Counted from the first letter of the stretch, positions 1 through 6,735 are shown. The stretch is 6,899 nucleotides of DNA from Pseudomonadota bacterium (GCA_003242425.1 QGUL01000096.1:1-6899), one strand, 5' to 3'. Numbers and translations are program-made. The notes: generated by a model from the sequence alone, not told the origin.

Positions 1-1244
1 GCAGGGAAGGCGCGCGTACGGTGCTCGAACGAGCCGGCGTTGCGATCGGCAGTGCCGCCGTGCCCCGGCCCGCGGGCGCCGCGATCGCCGTGGCGGTGGA
101 GGTGCCGCGCGTCGACCTCGACGCCTTCGCCCCGCTGCTGCAGGGCGGTGCCGGCGGCGCAACGATGGCGCCGGTGGCGAGTCTCGATTTGCGTACCAAG
201 GAACTCGTGGGCGTTGGGCGCGTGGTGCACGACGTGATCGTGCGGGCGCAGCTGCGCGACAAGGTCTGGCGGGCGGAGGTGCAGGCACGCGAACTGGCGG
301 GCGAAGTGAGCTGGCTGCCCAAAGGCAACGGCGTGGTCAAGGCGCGGCTGCGTTACCTGCATCAGCCGCAGCCCGTGGCGGAGCAGGGCGGCGAGCCGCC
401 CGAGCGACAGAGCCTGCCGGCGCTCGACATCGTTGCCGAGCGCTTCGTCCTCGACGGACGGGAGCTCGGCCGGCTGGAGTTGCAGGCGTTCAACGAACGC
501 GGCGGCTGGCGCATCGACCATGTCGCGCTCGCCACGGCCGCCGGGACCGCCTCGGCCAGCGGCTACTGGCGGCCGGCGCGGCTGGGGCAGGAGCGTACCG
601 ACCTCAACATCAAGGTGCAGGTGCAGAACATCGGCGCCTACCTGAAACAGTTCGGCTATGAGGACACAGTGCGCGGGGGCGAAGGCGAACTGAGCGGTCA
701 GGTGGGCTGGAATGGGCCGCCCACGGCGCTCGATTACGGCAGCCTTTCGGGCACTCTGCAACTGCGGGCGGAGAACGGCCAGTTCGTGCAGATCAAGCCC
801 GGCATGGGGCGGCTGCTCGGCGTGCTGAGCCTGCAGGCGCTGCCGCGCCGGATCGCGCTCGATTTCAAGGATGTGTTCGGCGAAGGCTTTGCCTTCGACC
901 GCATCGACGGCACCGCGACCATCACCCGCGGGGTGATCCGGACCGACAACCTTGGTATGGTTGGCCCTTCGGCCACCGTGGTGATCACGGGGACGGCCGA
1001 TCTTGCGCGCGAGACCCAGAACCTGCACGTGCGCGTCGTCCCCACCGTGGGCGACAGCGTCGCCACGGCGGCCGGCCTGGCGCTGCTGAACCCGGTGGTC
1101 GGCGTCGGCGCCTGGATCGCCCAGCGCATCCTCAAAGACCCGATCGGCCAGATGTTCGCCTACGAATACGCCATCACCGGCAGCTGGCACGATCCCAAGG
1201 TGCAGAAGCTGCGCGCACCCGACGAAGAAGGAAACGCGCCCTGA
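1..1244 (+). CDS. yhdP: YhdP family AsmA-like envelope lipid-transport protein, C-terminal third (5' end outside window)
   Basis: The frame is open from base 3 without a stop, so the gene enters from the left and about 413 codons of its C-terminal part are visible; the GTG at 21 is internal. The last ~150 residues carry the hallmark of the YhdP/TIGR02099 family: a GRLLGVLSLQALPRR stretch near 806-850, an RIALDFKDVFGEGFAFDRI block just after it, and LKDPIGQMFAYEY near 1130-1170, close to the C-terminus. Full-length family members usually run to about 1,200-1,400 residues with one N-terminal inner-membrane segment, which would lie outside the window. In Escherichia coli, YhdP acts with TamB and YdbH as a bridge-like protein moving phospholipids between inner and outer membranes. 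The stop is one base before the next start, so translation is probably coupled to the amidase gene. No frameshift or internal stop is seen. Confidence 0.9.
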   Translation, partial: REGARTVLERAGVAIGSAAVPRPAGAAIAVAVEVPRVDLDAFAPLLQGGAGGATMAPVASLDLRTKELVGVGRVVHDVIVRAQLRDKVWRAEVQARELAGEVSWLPKGNGVVKARLRYLHQPQPVAEQGGEPPERQSLPALDIVAERFVLDGRELGRLELQAFNERGGWRIDHVALATAAGTASASGYWRPARLGQERTDLNIKVQVQNIGAYLKQFGYEDTVRGGEGELSGQVGWNGPPTALDYGSLSGTLQLRAENGQFVQIKPGMGRLLGVLSLQALPRRIALDFKDVFGEGFAFDRIDGTATITRGVIRTDNLGMVGPSATVVITGTADLARETQNLHVRVVPTVGDSVATAAGLALLNPVVGVGAWIAQRILKDPIGQMFAYEYAITGSWHDPKVQKLRAPDEEGNAP

Positions 1245-1245
1245 T

Positions 1246-2052
1246 ATGAGCCAGACCTACAAAGTCGCCGCCATCCAGATGGTGAGCGAGCCCGACATCG
1301 ACGCCAACCTCGCCGCGGCCGAACGGCTGATCGGCGAGGCGGCCGGCGCAGGCGCGCAACTGGTCGCGCTGCCCGAATACTTCTGCCTGATGGGCGCCGA
1401 GACCGACAAGGTGAAATGCTGCGAGGCGGACGGCGACGGCCCCGTGCAGCGTTTTCTCGCCGAAACGGCGGCGCGGCACGGCATCTGGCTGATCGGCGGC
1501 ACCGTGCCGATCCGCTGCGCCGATCCGCAGCGCGTGCGTAACGCCTGCCTGGTTTACGACCCCGAAGGCCGGCGCGTTGCGCGCTACGACAAGATCCATC
1601 TGTTCGGCTACCAGAACGAACGCGAGCGCTATCGGGAAGCCGAGACCATCGAAGCGGGCGACCGGCCCACGGCGGTCGACACCCCCTTCGGGCGGCTGGC
1701 CCTGTCCGTGTGCTACGACATCCGCTTCCCGGAACTCTATCGCGCGCTCGCGCCGGTGGATCTGATCGCCATCCCCGCAGCCTTCACCGCCACCACCGGC
1801 GAGGCGCACTGGGAGATCCTGGTGCGCGCCCGGGCAGTGGAGAACCTGGCCTACGTGCTCGCCCCCGCCCAGGGCGGCAGGCATCCCAACGGCCGGCGCA
1901 CGCACGGCCACACCATGATCGTCGATCCCTGGGGCCGGATCCTGGCGCTGCAGGCCGAGGGGCCGGGTGTTGCAATCGCCGAAATCGACCCGAGTTACCA
2001 AGCCAAGGTGCGCGCCAGCCTGCCCGCACTGGATCACCGGGTGCTGCGCTAG
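1246..2052 (+). CDS. Carbon-nitrogen hydrolase of the Nit1 type (probable deaminated glutathione amidase / omega-amidase-like)
   Basis: This 268-residue protein belongs to the nitrilase superfamily and is a full-length single-domain member. The catalytic triad is visible: Glu44 in LVALPEYF, Lys116 in YDKIHLF and Cys156 in [13 protein letters not shown]. The block [19 protein letters not shown] followed by the [15 protein letters not shown] region closely follows the Nit1 branch (YbeM in E. coli, Nit1 in eukaryotes), whose members hydrolyse deaminated glutathione, a by-product of transaminases, in the cytoplasm. The exact substrate is inferred; related omega-amidases (Nit2, alpha-ketoglutaramate) share much of this signature. 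ATG 1246 sits one base after the yhdP stop, with a purine-rich GAAGAAGGAAA stretch about 13 bases upstream, at the end of yhdP. A Nit gene between yhdP and tldD is, from memory, a common betaproteobacterial arrangement. Confidence 0.92.
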   Translation: MSQTYKVAAIQMVSEPDIDANLAAAERLIGEAAGAGAQLVALPEYFCLMGAETDKVKCCEADGDGPVQRFLAETAARHGIWLIGGTVPIRCADPQRVRNACLVYDPEGRRVARYDKIHLFGYQNERERYREAETIEAGDRPTAVDTPFGRLALSVCYDIRFPELYRALAPVDLIAIPAAFTATTGEAHWEILVRARAVENLAYVLAPAQGGRHPNGRRTHGHTMIVDPWGRILALQAEGPGVAIAEIDPSYQAKVRASLPALDHRVLR

Positions 2053-2087
2053 CCGCACCCTTCTATCCCGAACGGAATCAACCGCCC

Positions 2088-3533
2088 ATGCAAACCGATA
2101 CGACCGTCCTACGTGCCGCGACCGAAACCCTGCTCGCGCCCTACGATCTGGAGGAAAACAAGCTTGCGCGCATCTTCGGCGTGCTGATGCGCCACCAGGT
2201 GGATTACGCCGACCTGTATTTCCAGTACCTGCGCAGCGAGGGCTGGAGCCTGGAAGAAGGCATCGTCAAATCCGGCAGCTTCAACATCGATCGCGGTGTC
2301 GGCGTGCGCGCGATCAGCGGCGAGAAGACGGCGTTCGCCTATTCGGACGAGATCAGCCTGCCGGCGCTGGAGGCGGCTGCCAATGCCACGCGCGCCATCG
2401 CGCAGAGCGGCCGTCAGGGCAGGGTGCCGGCGGTGCGTGTCGGCCGGGGGCTTGCGCTCTACCCGGGACTGGATCCCCTGGCTTCGATCCCGGACACCGA
2501 GAAAGTCCGGCTGCTGGAACGGCTGGAACGGTTGTGCCGCGCGCGCGATCCGCGCATCACCCAGGTGATGGCGAGCCTCGGCGGTGTGTACGAGGTGGTC
2601 CTGATCGCGCGCAGCGACGGCCTGATGGCCGCCGACGTGCGGCCGCTGGTGCGGCTGTCGGTGCAGGTGATCGCCGAGCACAACGGCCGCCGCGAGCAGG
2701 GCTATGCGGGAGGCGGCGGCCGTTGCGACTACAGTTTCTTCACCGACGACGTGCTGGCGGACTATGCACGGCAGGCGGTGGATCAGGCGCTTACCAATCT
2801 GGAAGCGCGTCCGGCGCCGGCGGGCACCATGACGGTAGTGCTCGGTCCCGGCTGGCCCGGCATCCTGCTGCACGAGGCGGTGGGTCATGGTCTGGAAGGC
2901 GACTTCAACCGCAAAGGCTCGTCGGCTTTCGCCGGCCGCATCGGTCAGCGCGTCGCGGCGCCGGGGGTCACGGTGGTGGACGACGGCACGCTCGCCGGGC
3001 GGCGCGGTTCGCTCAACGTCGACGACGAAGGCAATCCGACCCAGTGCACGGTGCTGATCGAGGACGGCATCCTGCGCGGCTACATGCAGGACAGCCTCAA
3101 CGCGCGCCTGATGAAGCAGCCGCTCACCGGCAACGGCCGGCGCGAATCCTACGCCCACAACGTCATGCCGCGCATGACCAACACCTACATGCTGAACGGC
3201 GACAAGGACCCGCAGGAGATCATCGCCTCGGTGGAGCGCGGCCTCTACGCGGTCAATTTCTCCGGCGGCCAGGTGGACATCACCAACGGCAAGTTCGTGT
3301 TCGCGGCCTCCGAGGCCTACATGATCGAGGGCGGCAGGATCACCTATCCGGTGAAAGGCGCCACCCTCATCGGCAACGGTCCGGACGCGCTCACGCGCGT
3401 GACGATGATCGGCAACGACATGGCGCTGGACAGCGGCATCGGCACCTGCGGCAAGGAGGGCCAGAGCGTGCCGGTGGGCGTGGGCCAGCCCACCTTGCGC
3501 ATCGACGGCCTCACCGTGGGCGGGACCGCCTGA
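2088..3533 (+). CDS. tldD: Metalloprotease TldD
   Basis: The 481-residue product has the same length as E. coli TldD. TldD forms a heterodimeric zinc protease with TldE (PmbA) that cleaves unfolded peptides in a central cavity; it matures microcin B17 and degrades the CcdA antitoxin in E. coli. The zinc motif [11 protein letters not shown] is present, with His262, Glu263 and His267, and the distal metal ligand Cys454 lies in [15 protein letters not shown] near the C-terminus, so the enzyme should be active. The start at 2088 is chosen because the protein then begins like TldD homologues ([12 protein letters not shown]...) and matches the family length; the frame is open further upstream, but that part overlaps the amidase gene. 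The ribosome binding site is weak (CGGA at 2073-2076). No pmbA/tldE gene is in the window; the partner is usually encoded elsewhere. The gene is probably co-transcribed with yhdP and the amidase gene. Confidence 0.97.
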   Translation: MQTDTTVLRAATETLLAPYDLEENKLARIFGVLMRHQVDYADLYFQYLRSEGWSLEEGIVKSGSFNIDRGVGVRAISGEKTAFAYSDEISLPALEAAANATRAIAQSGRQGRVPAVRVGRGLALYPGLDPLASIPDTEKVRLLERLERLCRARDPRITQVMASLGGVYEVVLIARSDGLMAADVRPLVRLSVQVIAEHNGRREQGYAGGGGRCDYSFFTDDVLADYARQAVDQALTNLEARPAPAGTMTVVLGPGWPGILLHEAVGHGLEGDFNRKGSSAFAGRIGQRVAAPGVTVVDDGTLAGRRGSLNVDDEGNPTQCTVLIEDGILRGYMQDSLNARLMKQPLTGNGRRESYAHNVMPRMTNTYMLNGDKDPQEIIASVERGLYAVNFSGGQVDITNGKFVFAASEAYMIEGGRITYPVKGATLIGNGPDALTRVTMIGNDMALDSGIGTCGKEGQSVPVGVGQPTLRIDGLTVGGTA

Positions 3534-3548
3534 ACGCGGCGCCCGGGC

Positions 3549-4004
3549 CTAGTCCGGCAGTTCCTTGGTGCTGCGGATGACGGCTTCGATGTCGCGGCTG
3601 TTGAACCAGGAAACGTTCTTCGGGATCTCCTTGCAGATCATGCGTTGCGCTTCCTTGCTGAGGGTCTTGCGCAACAGGCCGAGGAATTTCGGCGGGGCGA
3701 TCAGACAGAGTTCGTCGTAGCGGTTCTCGACGCGCGCCTTGTCGAGAAATTCGCCGATGGTGCGGCTGAAGACCTCGGCTTCGTGTTCGGTGGGTTCGGT
3801 GCGTTCTCCCGTCGCATGGCCCACGTTGCTGCCTTGCGCGCCCTTGGCGAAAGCCTGCCCGCTCGCATCGGTGCGCAGTTCGCGGTCCTTCTGGCGACCC
3901 GCAGGGTGGATGAAATCCTCGATCTCCTCGACTTGACTGCGGCCCAGCATCCGAAAGATCCGCGCGCGACTCGCATCCGCGGCGACGACCCAGGTGGTGC
4001 GCAT
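3549..4004 (-). CDS. Host attachment family protein (PF10116-like, function uncertain)
   Basis: This 151-residue protein resembles the 'protein required for attachment to host cells' family, common in proteobacteria including free-living ones. Recognisable pieces are the N-terminal strand TTWVVAADASRARIF, the IHPAGR...DREL segment around residues 32-42, and the late YDELCLIAPPKFLGLLRKTL stretch, which is the most conserved part of the family. There is no signal peptide or membrane segment, so it should be cytoplasmic. The family fold has been related to bacterial eRF1-like domains, but no reaction is established, and the attachment name rests on early rhizobial work. ATG 4004 is preferred over the in-frame ATG at 4037 because AAAGGAG lies 8 bases upstream of it and family members begin about here. 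The gene faces tldD tail-to-tail with a 15-base gap and appears monocistronic. Confidence 0.82.
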   Translation of the reverse strand: MRTTWVVAADASRARIFRMLGRSQVEEIEDFIHPAGRQKDRELRTDASGQAFAKGAQGSNVGHATGERTEPTEHEAEVFSRTIGEFLDKARVENRYDELCLIAPPKFLGLLRKTLSKEAQRMICKEIPKNVSWFNSRDIEAVIRSTKELPD

Positions 4005-4012
4005 ATCCGGTT

Positions 4013-4019
4013 CTCCTTT
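4013..4019 (-). promoter_or_regulatory. Ribosome binding site deciding the start of the host attachment gene
   Basis: AAAGGAG on the minus strand with an 8-base spacer to ATG 4004. It lies inside the alternative reading from ATG 4037, which has no comparable site in front of it, so 4004 is the better start. Confidence 0.75.
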
Positions 4020-4203
4020 GCTTGAAGACCTGCACAATGCCGTGAAACGCCCGCCGCCGCGCCGGCGCTGCCGGCGGAGCGGACGATACGTTACCCCGGC
4101 GGTGGCTTTGCCACAGGATGGGACTGCGCCGGCTCGCGTAGCGTTCCCGCGGGCGGCCGCAATCCGCGCCGGGCGGCAAATGAAGTATCGGACGGGAAAT
4201 GGT

Positions 4204-4229
4204 GCGGGTTTTGATCGACCGCAACCCGC
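4204..4229 (-). terminator. Weak candidate 3' hairpin downstream of the DUF3501 gene
   Basis: Arms GCGGGTT (4204-4210) and AACCCGC (4223-4229) form a 7-bp stem with a 12-base loop, about 55 bases after the DUF3501 stop. There is no T-tract beyond it on the minus strand, so it is not a classic intrinsic terminator. It may stabilise the 3' end or mark a Rho-dependent region, or may be chance in a GC-rich gap. Confidence 0.25.
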
Positions 4230-4283
4230 GTGCCCGCGCGGGTCGCGGCGCCGCGGGACGGCCCGCCCGCGGCGGAGGATGGT

Positions 4284-4865
4284 CTAGCGGAAATCGTTGA
4301 TCAGGCTGGCGAGCGTCTCGGGCGGGATGGTCGTGCTGGCCGTGTAGTTGGGATGGTCGCAGCCGAGCGTCACGCTTGCGCCTTCGCGGATGGCCGCGCG
4401 CTGCGCTTCGTCGAACTCGAAACGCAGGAAATGCACCGAAGAGGTTTTTTCCGGCGTCTCGCGCTCCAGGTCTTCGTCGGCGATGGCATAGACGCGTCCG
4501 TGGCCCTCGATCTCGATGTACATGCGGTCCTCGATGTCGATCAGCCGAGCCAGTTCGCGTTTGCGCTGTTCGATGTCGGGGTACTCGAGCAGCATGGTGG
4601 CTTTCCAGTTGGTGCCGTCGGGGACCAGCGGCTGATAGGCGTCGATCTCGTCCTGGATGCCTTCCTCGTCGAAGATCCGCTCGATGTACAGCATCTCCTG
4701 GATCTGGCGGCGGATCGTCTGCTCGTCCTCGAATTGCACGCTGATGTGTTCGCCCAGCCGCACGGTGCGCCGCCAGCGATGCGCGATGGCTTCCTTGCGG
4801 GTGCTCTTGCGGATCTTCGAGTAGGCCTCCAGGGTGAGAAGGCTGTCAGGCGTGATGATTCCCAT
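4284..4865 (-). CDS. DUF3501 family protein, function unknown
   Basis: A 193-residue soluble protein matching what I know of the DUF3501 family. Typical segments are the N-terminal DSLLTLEAY (7-15), the acidic IQEMLYIERIFDEEG region (55-69), DAYQPLVPDGTNWKAT (75-90), AIADEDLER (127-135) and TSSVHFLRFEF (141-151), followed by a CDHPNY motif (169-174). There is no signal peptide or membrane helix. No enzyme signature is recognisable; the acidic helix with Glu57, Glu62, Glu67 and Glu68 and the single cysteine, Cys169, are merely notable. ATG 4865 is chosen over ATG 4880 because AAAGGAG lies 5 bases upstream of it and family members begin here. It follows the Fe-S protein gene by 11 bases and is surely in the same transcript. 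From memory, DUF3501 genes commonly sit beside such Fe-S proteins and rubrerythrins, so a shared redox or metal-related role is inferred. Confidence 0.88.
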   Translation of the reverse strand: MGIITPDSLLTLEAYSKIRKSTRKEAIAHRWRRTVRLGEHISVQFEDEQTIRRQIQEMLYIERIFDEEGIQDEIDAYQPLVPDGTNWKATMLLEYPDIEQRKRELARLIDIEDRMYIEIEGHGRVYAIADEDLERETPEKTSSVHFLRFEFDEAQRAAIREGASVTLGCDHPNYTASTTIPPETLASLINDFR

Positions 4866-4870
4866 TGCCA

Positions 4871-4877
4871 CTCCTTT
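4871..4877 (-). promoter_or_regulatory. Ribosome binding site of the DUF3501 gene, overlapping the upstream stop codon
   Basis: AAAGGAG on the minus strand with a 5-base spacer to ATG 4865. Its first A is the last base of the TGA stop of the Fe-S protein gene (4877-4879), an arrangement that favours translational coupling. An ATG at 4880-4878 overlaps that stop as ATGA and is a possible but less likely alternative start adding five residues. Confidence 0.75.
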
Positions 4878-6229
4878 CATTCCAAGCCGTAGGCACGGCG
4901 CATCAGGCTCAGAGGGTGTTCGAGCCGGACGTTCGCGGCATCGCCTTCCGCCATGCCCTGTGCGATGTGGTGACCGGCGAGCGCGCAGTCGGAACTGATG
5001 TAGTCCGGCGCGTCCTTCGCCATGGCGCGGAACACCGGCCGGCCGATCTTCATGGCGATCGGATGGGTCGGCGTCTTCACGCCGTAGGTGCCGGCGTGGC
5101 CCGAGCAGCGCTCCACCGTGTTGAGCTTCACTTCCACGCTCTGGCCGATGAGCTTAAACATTTCCTCGGTCTTGCGGCCGATGTTCTGCACGCGGCCGTG
5201 ACAGGGAATGTGGTAGCTGACCTTGCCGAGCGGCTGTTTGAAGTCGGTTTTCAGCAAACCGTCCTTGTGCCGCGCGACGAAGTATTCGAAGGGATCGAAC
5301 ATCGCTTCCTTGACCGCCTGCGTGTCCGGACAGTCGGGAAACATGAGCGGCAGCTCCTGCTTGTACATCAAGGTACAGGAGGGCACCGGGGTGATGATCG
5401 CCCAGCCTTCGCGGGCGTAGCGCGCCAGCACCGGGATGTTGGCTTCCTTGTGCCTGGCCACCGCGTCGAGGTCGCCGAGCTCGAACTTCGGCATGCCGCA
5501 GCAGCTTTCCTTCTCGACGATCTCGTACGGGATCTCGTTGTGCTCGAGCAGCTTGACGAGGTCGTGACCGATGCCCGGCTCGTTGTAGTTCACATAACAG
5601 GTGGCGTAGATCGCCACCTTGCCGGGTGTGCGTTCTCCGTTCACCACCTTCGTTGCGCTGCCCCGCCGCGGCGCGGCGGAACGGAAGCGCCGGGTGGCCA
5701 GATCGGGCAGCCAGGCATTCGGATGCACGCCGAGCGTACGGTCCATGAGCTTGCGTGCAGTCCGGGTTTTGTTGACCGCGTTGATCGTCTGCGCGACGAT
5801 GGGAATGCCTGCGAACTTGCCGTGCACGTCGGTGGAGGCGAGAAAGCGCTCCCCCGCCTTCACCTTGCCCTGTTTGAAGCGGATCGCCTTCGCGCGCAGC
5901 ATGGTGTGCGGGAAGTCGAGGTTCCAGGGGTGCGGCGGCACGTACGGGCATTTGGTCATGTAGCACAGGTCGCAGAGGTAGCACTGGTCGACCACCTTCC
6001 AGTAGTCGGCCCGGTCGACGCCGTGCAACTCGCCGTCCTCCGTCGCGTCGACGAGATCGAACAGGGTGGGGAAGGCCTGACAAAGACCCACGCAGCGCCG
6101 GCATCCGTGGCAGATGTCGAAGATGCGCGCCATCTCTTCGAGACAGGCCGCTTCGTCGTAGAACTCGGCGCTCTTCCAGTCGATGGGGTGACGAATGGGC
6201 GCCTCGAGACTGCCTTCGCGTACGTTCAT
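4877..6229 (-). CDS. Iron-sulfur protein with two 4Fe-4S motifs and two CCG-type domains (GlpC/heterodisulfide reductase-like)
   Basis: The 450-residue protein looks like a complete electron-transfer subunit. Near the N-terminus are two ferredoxin motifs, Cys40-Cys43-Cys46-Cys50 and Cys83-Cys86-Cys89-Cys94-Pro, each expected to hold a 4Fe-4S cluster. A first CCG-type domain has Cys211, Cys243-Cys244-Gly and Cys285; a second has Cys343, Cys375 and Cys415, but reads CSGHAG where the classic motif is CCGxAG. This architecture is that of GlpC, GlcF and HdrD-like proteins, which normally pair with a flavoprotein or quinone-reactive partner. No such partner is encoded here. No transmembrane helix or signal peptide is seen, so it is cytoplasmic or peripheral. 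ATG 6229 has a strong AGGAGG six bases upstream. The gene lies between a rubrerythrin gene, from which it is separated by a terminator, and DUF3501. The electron donor and acceptor are unknown; feeding the rubrerythrin is a hypothesis. Confidence 0.9.
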   Translation of the reverse strand: MNVREGSLEAPIRHPIDWKSAEFYDEAACLEEMARIFDICHGCRRCVGLCQAFPTLFDLVDATEDGELHGVDRADYWKVVDQCYLCDLCYMTKCPYVPPHPWNLDFPHTMLRAKAIRFKQGKVKAGERFLASTDVHGKFAGIPIVAQTINAVNKTRTARKLMDRTLGVHPNAWLPDLATRRFRSAAPRRGSATKVVNGERTPGKVAIYATCYVNYNEPGIGHDLVKLLEHNEIPYEIVEKESCCGMPKFELGDLDAVARHKEANIPVLARYAREGWAIITPVPSCTLMYKQELPLMFPDCPDTQAVKEAMFDPFEYFVARHKDGLLKTDFKQPLGKVSYHIPCHGRVQNIGRKTEEMFKLIGQSVEVKLNTVERCSGHAGTYGVKTPTHPIAMKIGRPVFRAMAKDAPDYISSDCALAGHHIAQGMAEGDAANVRLEHPLSLMRRAYGLE

Positions 6230-6235
6230 TCGCGT

Positions 6236-6241
6236 CCTCCT
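6236..6241 (-). promoter_or_regulatory. Ribosome binding site of the Fe-S protein gene
   Basis: A perfect AGGAGG on the minus strand with a 6-base spacer to ATG 6229. It predicts efficient translation of whatever transcript passes the terminator just upstream. Confidence 0.8.
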
Positions 6242-6269
6242 CTATCGAGTCCCTCCAACCCGATCCAGC

Positions 6270-6292
6270 AAAAAGGGGGCGTGCGCCCCCTT
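6270..6292 (-). terminator. Rho-independent terminator after the rubrerythrin gene
   Basis: On the minus strand, AAGGGGGC pairs with GCCCCCTT (6285-6292 with 6273-6280) around a 4-base loop, and the stem runs straight into five T residues (6274-6270). It begins 24 bases after the rubrerythrin stop and ends about 40 bases before the Fe-S protein start. It should end most rubrerythrin transcripts, with read-through supplying the two downstream genes. On the plus strand there is no T-tract beyond TT, so it acts in one direction. Confidence 0.87.
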
Positions 6293-6315
6293 GCGTACCA
6301 AGTGCCCGGACGCAC

Positions 6316-6735
6316 TCAGTCGGCCAGCTGATCCAGCGCTTTCTGGAAACGGTTGGCGTGCGAGCGTTCGGCCTTGGCCAGGGTCTCGAACCAATCGGCG
6401 ATTTCGTCGAACCCTTCCTCGCGCGCCGTCTTTGCCATACCCGGGTACATGTCCGTGTACTCGTGCGTTTCCCCGGCGACGGCGGCCTTCAGGTTGTCGC
6501 GCGTCGAGCCGATCGGCAGGCCGGTGGCCGGGTCGCCGACGGCCTCCAGGAATTCGAGGTGGCCGTGGGCGTGGCCGGTTTCGCCTTCGGCGGTGGAACG
6601 GAACAGCGCCGCGACATCGTTCTGACCTTCGATGTCGGCCTTGTTGGCGAAGTACAGATAACGGCGGTTGGCCTGCGATTCGCCCGCGAATGCGTACTTC
6701 AGGTTCTCCTCGGTCTTCGAGCCTTTCAGTTGCAT
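6316..6735 (-). CDS. Short rubrerythrin (diiron domain only)
   Basis: The 139-residue protein is a four-helix-bundle ferritin-like diiron protein. All seven ligands expected of rubrerythrin are present: Glu19 in AGESQAN, Glu52 and His55 (ExxH), Glu89 and Glu92 (ExxE), and Glu123 and His126 (ExxH). Classical rubrerythrins are about 190 residues and end in a rubredoxin-like FeCys4 domain; this one stops after the bundle and has no cysteine at all, so it cannot pass electrons to its own diiron site through an internal rubredoxin. Rubrerythrins reduce hydrogen peroxide to water in the cytoplasm of anaerobes and microaerobes; an external donor is required here. ATG 6735 is chosen because AGGAGG lies 5 bases upstream and the protein then starts as rubrerythrins do ([12 protein letters not shown]); the frame stays open to 6879, but that part covers the promoter. 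A strong terminator follows. Confidence 0.95.
   Translation of the reverse strand: MQLKGSKTEENLKYAFAGESQANRRYLYFANKADIEGQNDVAALFRSTAEGETGHAHGHLEFLEAVGDPATGLPIGSTRDNLKAAVAGETHEYTDMYPGMAKTAREEGFDEIADWFETLAKAERSHANRFQKALDQLAD

Larger units (their letters stand above)
4005..4283. other. Intergenic GC-rich region with inverted repeats, no convincing gene or promoter
   Basis: This gap lies between the end of the DUF3501 gene and the start of the host attachment gene, both on the minus strand, so it must hold the 3' end of one transcript and the 5' region of the other. It contains inverted repeats at 4060-4076 (7-base arms, 3-base loop), 4102-4114 (5-base arms, TTT loop) and 4204-4229 (7-base arms, 12-base loop), and GC palindromes at 4233-4242 and 4244-4255. 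No poly-T tract follows any of them on either strand. I could not find a good sigma-70 promoter for the host attachment gene. Open frames crossing the region look like GC-driven noise. Confidence 0.6.

Noticed and set aside
1174..2058. A 294-codon minus-strand open frame opposite the amidase gene
   Set aside because: It mirrors the codon pattern of the amidase and has no recognisable domain.
1710..2087. Upstream extension of the tldD frame by 126 codons
   Set aside because: It overlaps the amidase gene out of phase, and the extended part is shadow sequence. The length from 2088 equals that of known TldD.
2109..3158. A 349-codon minus-strand open frame opposite tldD
   Set aside because: It is antisense to the conserved metalloprotease, and its translation is a composition-driven mix of His, Arg, Ala and Gln.
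3521..3532. Small GC hairpin at the end of tldD as a terminator
   Set aside because: Five-base arms with a two-base loop inside the coding region and no T-tract do not make an intrinsic terminator.
1967..3580. A 537-codon plus-strand frame overlapping tldD in another phase
   Set aside because: Its translation is an Arg/Gly/Ala-rich shadow, while the tldD frame holds all the conserved motifs.
3645..4287. Plus-strand frames over the host attachment gene and the following gap
   Set aside because: The first is antisense to a family-matched gene. The second (3994-4287) has no ribosome binding site and a low-complexity Arg/Pro-rich product.
4865..6331. A 488-codon open frame on the plus strand covering the whole Fe-S protein gene
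   Set aside because: It lies antisense to a gene with clear cysteine motifs and a perfect ribosome binding site. Long antisense frames are expected at this GC content, and its translation resembles no family.
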